A DNA stretch of 64,000 nt from Chryseobacterium panacisoli (GTDB lineage: Bacteria; Bacteroidota; Bacteroidia; Flavobacteriales; Weeksellaceae): NCBI RefSeq assembly GCF_008274625.1, contig NZ_VTRU01000004.1, forward strand, positions 1-64,000, in the 5' to 3' direction. The position numbers and the translations under genes were made by a program. Of the stretch, positions 59,310 through 64,000 are shown in pieces. The notes beneath the pieces are model-generated. The model ran no database searches. It had not been told where the DNA came from and saw only the letters and a list, made by a program, of their open reading frames with translations. Each line of letters opens with the position of its first letter. Position 1 is the first letter of the stretch.

Positions 59310-60560
59310 ATGGAAAAAAATGAAAACAGTAGAAAAGTAAAACTTAAAGTTGAAGATCTGACTATTATTTTTGGTAAAAACAAAGAAAAAGCACAGGAAC
59401 TTTTAGACAAAGGCTTTTCCAAAAAAGAAATTCTTGAAAAAACAGGCTGTACCATAGGAATCAACAAAGCAAGTTTTGAAATCTATGAAGGTGAATTCTT
59501 TGTCATCATGGGATTGTCAGGAAGTGGAAAATCTACGCTCCTGCGCTGTCTTAACAGGCTGAATGAGCCCACTTCAGGAAAAGTATACATCAATAATGAT
59601 GATATTACCGGCAAAAACAATAAAGAGCTTCTAGAAGTAAGAAGAACGGAAATGAGCATGGTTTTTCAGAAATTCGGTTTACTGCCTCATCATACTATTT
59701 TAGATAATGCAGGCTTCGGATTGGAAATCAGAGGAGAAAGCAAAGCTTCCCGTGATGAAAAAGCACAGAAAGCGCTGGATATTGTAGGATTGAATGGTTT
59801 TGAAAATCAGTATCCTTCCCAGCTTTCAGGAGGAATGCAGCAGAGAGTAGGATTAGCAAGAGCTTTGGCGAACGATCCTGAGGTATTGCTTATGGATGAA
59901 GCTTTCTCAGCGCTCGATCCTTTAATAAAATCTGAAATGCAGGATCAGATGCTTGAACTGCAGAATACACTGCAAAAAACTATTGTTTTCATTACCCATG
60001 ATTTGGATGAAGCTATTAAAATCGGAGACCGTATCGTCATAATGAAAGACGGCGTCATAGAACAGATAGGGACTGCTGAAGATATTTTAACGAATCCCGC
60101 CAGCGACTATGTAAAAGCATTTGTGGAAAAAGTAGACCGTAAAACAATTATCACTGCCAGATCTCTGATGTTCGACAAAGCTACGGTAGTGCGTTTCAGA
60201 AAAGATGGTCCTGAAGGAGCTTTAAGAAAAATGAGAGCTACAGGGCTGGAAAACTTACCTGTGGTAGATGTTCAGAACAAATTTCTGGGTTTTGTAACTC
60301 TTAATGATGTAGTCCGAATTGCCAGAAAGAAAGAACCCACGGTAGAGTCAATTATCAACAGTAATGTCCCTTCGGTTTATCCTGAAGTAACTGTAGAAGA
60401 AATGCTTCCGTTGATTTCCGGAAGTAAATCAGCCATCGCGGTAATTGATGAAGACAATAAATTCTTAGGACTTGTCACCCAGTTATCTCTTGTCATAGAA
60501 GCGACCAAGTTTAACGAAGAAGAAATCATTGAATTAAAAGAAATCGCAAACAATCAATAA
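59310..60560 (+). CDS. proV: Betaine/carnitine/choline ABC transporter ATP-binding protein (ProV/OpuA-like)
   Basis: The 416-residue ATPase has Walker A GLSGSGKSTLLR, signature LSGGMQQRVGLARAL, Walker B VLLMDEAFSALDP and H-loop THDLDEA, followed by two C-terminal CBS domains (LVTQLSLVIEATKF at the end) that sense ionic strength or nucleotide in ProV/OpuA. I use ATG 59310 because the preceding in-frame segment lacks a ProV-like sequence. It is the first gene of an operon; the permease begins 1 bp after its stop. Confidence 0.93.
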   Translation: MEKNENSRKVKLKVEDLTIIFGKNKEKAQELLDKGFSKKEILEKTGCTIGINKASFEIYEGEFFVIMGLSGSGKSTLLRCLNRLNEPTSGKVYINNDDITGKNNKELLEVRRTEMSMVFQKFGLLPHHTILDNAGFGLEIRGESKASRDEKAQKALDIVGLNGFENQYPSQLSGGMQQRVGLARALANDPEVLLMDEAFSALDPLIKSEMQDQMLELQNTLQKTIVFITHDLDEAIKIGDRIVIMKDGVIEQIGTAEDILTNPASDYVKAFVEKVDRKTIITARSLMFDKATVVRFRKDGPEGALRKMRATGLENLPVVDVQNKFLGFVTLNDVVRIARKKEPTVESIINSNVPSVYPEVTVEEMLPLISGSKSAIAVIDEDNKFLGLVTQLSLVIEATKFNEEEIIELKEIANNQ

Positions 60561-60561
60561 G

Positions 60562-61389
60562 ATGAATAAAACTATAGATATAGGTCAATATGTAGAAACT
60601 GCAATCAATTGGCTCACAGAAAATGGAAAACCTGTATTTGATATTATAAAACATATTGGAAACTCCTCTATCATGGGGATTGAATGGATTTTAATAAACA
60701 CTCCTTTTTATGTAATCATTCTCTTCTTCACACTGCTGGCGCTATGGAAAGCAGGAAAAGGTATTGCTGTGGTGACTGCAGCAGGACTGAGTTTAATATT
60801 TTTAATGGGATTATGGAAAGAAACCATGGAAACCCTCGCGCTTATATTTGTTTCCACCATTACAGCCCTTATCCTTTCTATCCCTCTGGGAATCTTGGCA
60901 GCGAAAAGCAAAATAGCAGACAAAATTATCCGTCCTTTGCTGGATTTGATGCAAACAATGCCGGCATTTGTGTATCTGATTCCTGCTGTACTGTTTTTCA
61001 GTATCGGTAAAGTGCCCGGTGCTTTTGCAACCATCATTTTTGCCATGCCGCCTGCTGTAAGACTGACAACGCTGGGAATTGAAGCTGTTCCGAAAGATAT
61101 TGTAGAAGCGGCCAGAGCTTTTGGAGCAACCAATCGTCAGATTTTGTTTAAAGTAGAACTTCCTTTAGCAATGAAAACAATTTTAACGGGGATTAATCAA
61201 ACCATATTGCTATCCTTATCCATGGTTGTGATTGCAGGAATGATTGCAGCAGGTGGTTTAGGAGAAAAAGTACTGGAAGGAATTAATAATCTGGATATCG
61301 GATTAGGATTTGAAAGTGGGTTATCCGTTGTGATTTTAGCCATTATCCTCGACCGTATTACCCAGGGATTTGTAAAGAAAAAGCAATAA
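60562..61389 (+). CDS. proW: Betaine-type ABC transporter permease (ProW/OpuAB-like)
   Basis: The 275-residue permease has six or more transmembrane helices and the EAA-type loop (EAARAFGATNRQILFKVELP) that docks on the ATPase. The QTMPAFVYLIPAVLFFSIGK motif is typical of ProW. It starts 1 bp after proV and precedes the binding protein by 1 bp, giving a three-gene osmoprotectant operon. Confidence 0.93.
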   Translation: MNKTIDIGQYVETAINWLTENGKPVFDIIKHIGNSSIMGIEWILINTPFYVIILFFTLLALWKAGKGIAVVTAAGLSLIFLMGLWKETMETLALIFVSTITALILSIPLGILAAKSKIADKIIRPLLDLMQTMPAFVYLIPAVLFFSIGKVPGAFATIIFAMPPAVRLTTLGIEAVPKDIVEAARAFGATNRQILFKVELPLAMKTILTGINQTILLSLSMVVIAGMIAAGGLGEKVLEGINNLDIGLGFESGLSVVILAIILDRITQGFVKKKQ

Positions 61390-61390
61390 G

Positions 61391-62245
61391 ATGAAACAAT
61401 TAAAATATCTGTTTTTTCCCGTTTTAATGCTAGTATTTGCTGCATTATATTCGTGTGAAAATATAAAAAACTCAAAATATATCACCATAGGAATGGTAGA
61501 CGGCTGGGCGGAAGATGTTGCCATGACCCATGTTGCCAAAGCCATTCTGGATAAACAGGGTTATCATGTCATTATTCAAAAAGCTTCTACAGATATGATT
61601 CTGGCTTCAATGAACAATGAAGATACAGACCTTTTCATGGGAGTATGGCTTCCTTACACACATGCTAAAAAACTGGCTAAATTCCCAGGACTGACTCATC
61701 TCGGGACCAATTACAACAACGGCCGGATAGGACTGGTCGTTCCGGAATATGTCCCTGTTAATTCTATTGAAGAACTCAACCAGCACCAGGATCAATTCAA
61801 CAACAGAATCATTGGAATTGAAAAAGGAGCAGGATTAACAACCGGAACTGATAAAGCAATTATTGATTATCAACTGAATTATCAGCAGATTAACTCCTCT
61901 ACAATTGCCATGATCACAGAATTACAGAATGCTATACAGCGTAAGCAGTGGATTGTGGTAACGGGATGGCAGCCTCACTGGATGTTTGGTAAAATGAAGC
62001 TTAAGTTTCTTGATGATCCCAAAAAGATATTCGGTGAAGCAGAACAGATTAAGACTTACTCCAGAAAAAGCTTTGGAAAAGATCATCCTGAGCTGTCCAG
62101 ATTCTTTTCCAGACTCCATTTTGATGATGAAAATATGTCTGATCTTCTGATGAAAATGGAACAGAGCAAAAATAAAGAAGCCACTGCCAAAGAATGGGTG
62201 CAAGATCACTCTGAACTGGTACAGTCATGGCTAGATAAAGATTAA
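61391..62245 (+). CDS. proX: Glycine-betaine-type ABC transporter substrate-binding lipoprotein (ProX/OpuAC-like)
   Basis: The 284-residue lipoprotein (lipobox ALYSC) has the OpuAC fold with two lobes: DLFMGVWLPYTH near residue 85 and VVTGWQPHWMF in the second lobe, where aromatic residues bind the quaternary ammonium. It captures betaine or carnitine in the periplasm and hands it to ProW. It is the last gene of the operon; a GGG/CCC hairpin follows at 62267-62297. Confidence 0.93.
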   Translation: MKQLKYLFFPVLMLVFAALYSCENIKNSKYITIGMVDGWAEDVAMTHVAKAILDKQGYHVIIQKASTDMILASMNNEDTDLFMGVWLPYTHAKKLAKFPGLTHLGTNYNNGRIGLVVPEYVPVNSIEELNQHQDQFNNRIIGIEKGAGLTTGTDKAIIDYQLNYQQINSSTIAMITELQNAIQRKQWIVVTGWQPHWMFGKMKLKFLDDPKKIFGEAEQIKTYSRKSFGKDHPELSRFFSRLHFDDENMSDLLMKMEQSKNKEATAKEWVQDHSELVQSWLDKD

Positions 62246-62266
62246 TAAATAATTTGGTGCTATTTA

Positions 62267-62297
62267 AAATCCTCAACCCTATTATGGGCTGGGGATT
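62267..62297 (+). terminator. Terminator-like hairpin after proX
   Basis: AATCCTCAACCC pairs with GGGCTGGGGATT with one mismatch and one G-U, followed by a T-rich stretch. Confidence 0.55.
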
Positions 62298-62406
62298 ATT
62301 TATTGAGATCTATAGTTCAGATGTATTCATAAATTCTTAATCTTTTCTCTGTGAAGCAATATTTGTTAGTAATCACAAAGGCGCAAAGAAATGTAATAAT
62401 ATACTG

Positions 62407-62504
62407 CTTTAAGGCGCAGGAAAAACAACCATTTTCAGCAAGCTTGTTCAGTTAAGGTTCAAGAGAATTAAATTTTATCAAAGATAAAATCCTTGCGCCT
62501 TAAG
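62407..62504. repeat. Inverted repeat element (TTAAGGCGCA type)
   Basis: TTAAGGCGCAGG (62409-62420) pairs with CCTTGCGCCTTAA (62491-62503), one base bulged. Outside it are copies of GGCGCAAAG and TTGCGTCTTT that resemble the arms at 54.2 kb. No gene is seen in 62298-62555. Confidence 0.55.
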
Positions 62505-62555
62505 ACATGTTTAAAGGAAAATTATTGCGTCTTTACGTTTTCAAACATCTCATAA

Positions 62556-62933
62556 CTACCCCATAGATTCTTTAATCTTTTCCCGATGAAGAATCCCCCA
62601 GTTCACCAATGTTTCCGTCACCGGAAAAACAGACTTTCCGTATTCGGTCACAGCATAGGTTACCGTGATAGGTTTCGTATCCTGAATCGTTCTTGTGATC
62701 AGAAGGTTCGTTTCTAGTTCCTTTAATTCCTTGCTGAGCATTTTTGCAGAGATTCCTTCAATACTGCGTTCCAGCTTTTTAAAATGAATCATCTGATCAG
62801 GTCTGTTCGTAAGATATCGTAAGATCATAAGTTTCCATTTTCCTCCCAATACATCCAGACTGTCCCGCATAGCGAACAGCTCTTCGGTGCAGCTTGCCTC
62901 TCTTTCTATGCCGTTTTCAATGATTTTTGCCAT
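62556..62933 (-). CDS. HxlR-family winged helix transcriptional regulator
   Basis: The 125-residue protein starts at ATG 62933. It has the HxlR core: LDVLGGKWKLMILRYLTNRP, then ERSIEGISAKMLSKELKELE and TYAVTEYGKSVFPVTETLVN. HxlR proteins repress neighbouring redox genes and often sense aldehydes or quinones through a Cys. A Cys is present at residue 14 (REASCTEELF), as in the sensing type. It is divergent from the quinone oxidoreductase, with palindromic operators in between. Confidence 0.9.
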   Translation of the reverse strand: MAKIIENGIEREASCTEELFAMRDSLDVLGGKWKLMILRYLTNRPDQMIHFKKLERSIEGISAKMLSKELKELETNLLITRTIQDTKPITVTYAVTEYGKSVFPVTETLVNWGILHREKIKESMG

Positions 62934-62947
62934 AATAGTTTCATGTA

Positions 62948-62973
62948 GGTAACTAGTTACCATTAGTTAACTA
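62948..62973. promoter_or_regulatory. Two palindromic operators between HxlR and the quinone oxidoreductase
   Basis: GGTAACTAGTTACC (62948-62961) is a perfect 14-bp palindrome and TAGTTAACTA (62964-62973) a second. They lie next to the -7 boxes TATATTTG (minus, 62978-62985) and TACATTTG (plus, 63000-63007). HxlR would bind here and control both directions. Confidence 0.65.
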
Positions 62974-62977
62974 GTAG

Positions 62978-63007
62978 CAAATATAAACTATTCCTTCTTT
63001 ACATTTG
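62978..63007. promoter_or_regulatory. Divergent -7 boxes for hxlR and the quinone oxidoreductase
   Basis: TATATTTG on minus (CAAATATA at 62978-62985) serves hxlR; TACATTTG on plus (63000-63007) is 26 bp before the ATG at 63026. Confidence 0.6.
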
Positions 63008-63025
63008 TGTATCAAATTTTAGAAT

Positions 63026-64000
63026 ATGAAAGCAGTTATTTTGAATAAAAACGGCAATCTGGAAGATGGTCTTAGCGAGCAGCCCCGACCTAAAGACCAT
63101 GAAGTTTTGATCAGGATTAAAGCCAGTGGTTTCAATCCTATTGATTACCAAATGCTGGAAAACGAGCTGGAGCGAAAACTGATCAGTTCCCCGATATTAG
63201 GAAGAGAATTATCCGGAATCGTAGTCGATAAGGGTTCACAGGTTACAGAATTCAATATTGGCGATGAGGTGTATTGCGGAAGCGGCTCCATGGGAAGCAA
63301 CGGTACTTATGCTGAATACATTTCCGTTCCGGAAGCTATTGTTTCATTGAAACCTGAAAATATTTCATTTGAACAGGCAGCTTCTATTCCTTCCGCAGGA
63401 CTTACCTCTCTGCAGATCTTTAACCGTCTGAAATTAAATCCGGAGAATACAATCCTTGTCACTGGTGCTGCCGGAGGCGTTGGCTCATTTTTGATCAAAC
63501 TTTTGTTAGCACGCAATATCCGACAGGTCATCGCAACCGTTGGCAGTGAAGAAAACAGGCAGATGCTTCTCAATTTAGGATTAAAAAACCATCAGATCGT
63601 TAATTACAGAGAGGAAAATCTTATTGAAACCATTTTAAAAGCCAATAATGATCATCCCTTTGAGTTTGGAATTGATCTGGTTGGAAACTACATGTCAGAA
63701 GTAACCGCAGAAGTTTTAAAAATTAATGGAACTTATGTGGATGTAACCGCCTTAGTCACTAAAGATGCTCATGAAACATTGTTCAACAAAGGAACTTTGA
63801 TTATGAATATTTCCAATTATACATATGGAATGGTTAAAAAGTATGAGTATTATAAAAACAGTCTACTTACAATAAAAGAGCTCATCGAGGCCGAAACAAT
63901 TCTTCCACCACAGCATAAAGTGATAGGAGACCTTTCTCTGGAAACTGTTCTGCAGGCACACTCTATGTTAAAAAACAATCAGACCCAAGGTCATAAACTT
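63026..64000 (+). CDS. Zinc-type alcohol dehydrogenase / quinone oxidoreductase (MDR family), partial at the right edge
   Basis: ATG 63026 opens a frame with no stop until the window ends (325 codons). The MDR fold is clear: KAVILNKNGN at the start, IKASGFNPIDYQM, LGRELSGIVVDKGSQVTEFN, and the Rossmann motif VTGAAGGVGSFLIKLLLARN. There are no structural-zinc Cys, so it is of the NADPH:quinone reductase type. It is divergent from hxlR, a common quinone-sensing pair. The C-terminus lies outside the window. Confidence 0.9.
   Translation, partial: MKAVILNKNGNLEDGLSEQPRPKDHEVLIRIKASGFNPIDYQMLENELERKLISSPILGRELSGIVVDKGSQVTEFNIGDEVYCGSGSMGSNGTYAEYISVPEAIVSLKPENISFEQAASIPSAGLTSLQIFNRLKLNPENTILVTGAAGGVGSFLIKLLLARNIRQVIATVGSEENRQMLLNLGLKNHQIVNYREENLIETILKANNDHPFEFGIDLVGNYMSEVTAEVLKINGTYVDVTALVTKDAHETLFNKGTLIMNISNYTYGMVKKYEYYKNSLLTIKELIEAETILPPQHKVIGDLSLETVLQAHSMLKNNQTQGHKL

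Overview
The window looks like chromosome from a Chryseobacterium-type flavobacterium (Bacteroidota, Weeksellaceae). Evidence: low GC (roughly 35-38% by eye), TAnnTTTG promoter -7 boxes, few Shine-Dalgarno sequences, a type iii (Bacteroidota) T6SS, an S46 dipeptidyl peptidase, and short dispersed palindromic repeats. No rRNA, tRNA, insertion sequence, prophage or CRISPR array was seen. The genus is inferred from gene families.

Layout. 0.9-14.3 kb: housekeeping genes (M16 protease, polysaccharide deacetylase + GNAT pair, DPP11-type S46 peptidase, NlpE-like lipoprotein, MgtC-like membrane protein, YdeI-like protein, Imm22-like protein with an unknown partner, polA). 14.5-30.3 kb, all minus strand: a partial T6SSiii island with three near-identical tube genes (tssD), a lytic transglycosylase, the tssH ATPase, vgrG followed by a small adaptor-like ORF, a putative Cys/His hydrolase effector and a lipoprotein likely to be its immunity protein, two orphan membrane/lipoprotein genes, and a trans-envelope module (two TssO-like proteins, a PKD protein, TssR). 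Sheath and baseplate genes (tssB, C, E, F, G, K) and tssN are absent from the window. 30.4-35.1 kb: two LuxR-type response regulators whose receivers lack the phospho-acceptor Asp (Glu in one, Ser in the other), flanking HU, a 29-aa basic protein, an RNase G-like protein and OsmC. 35.5-40.9 kb, minus strand: a curli operon (major curlin with 22 half-repeats, minor curlin, CsgE with an extra N-terminal domain, CsgF, CsgG fused to a beta-barrel, and a beta-propeller lipoprotein). 41-50 kb: metabolic and repair genes (Nudix, PlsC-like, Mpl, nitronate monooxygenase, AlkD-like, aldo/keto reductase, GNATs, LysR, phosphoesterase). 51-58.8 kb: redox and stress genes after a 4 x 103 bp tandem array. 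59.3-62.2 kb: a ProVWX-type betaine ABC transporter. The right end holds a divergent HxlR/quinone-oxidoreductase pair; the oxidoreductase runs off the window.

How it fits together. Each tssD gene has its own promoter, terminator and an upstream set of tandem 21-bp-phased dyads (TMGTA-N4-TACGA) placed exactly 67 bp from the -7 box. The curlin promoter has a different set of direct repeats (GTCAYTRTTT...GTTRCR). Each system thus has a distinct operator and lies beside a different non-canonical LuxR regulator. My leading hypothesis is two dedicated, phosphorylation-independent regulators: one for T6SS tube supply and one, analogous to CsgD, for curli. The pairing of regulator with operator is inference; the repeats and the receiver substitutions are read directly from the sequence.
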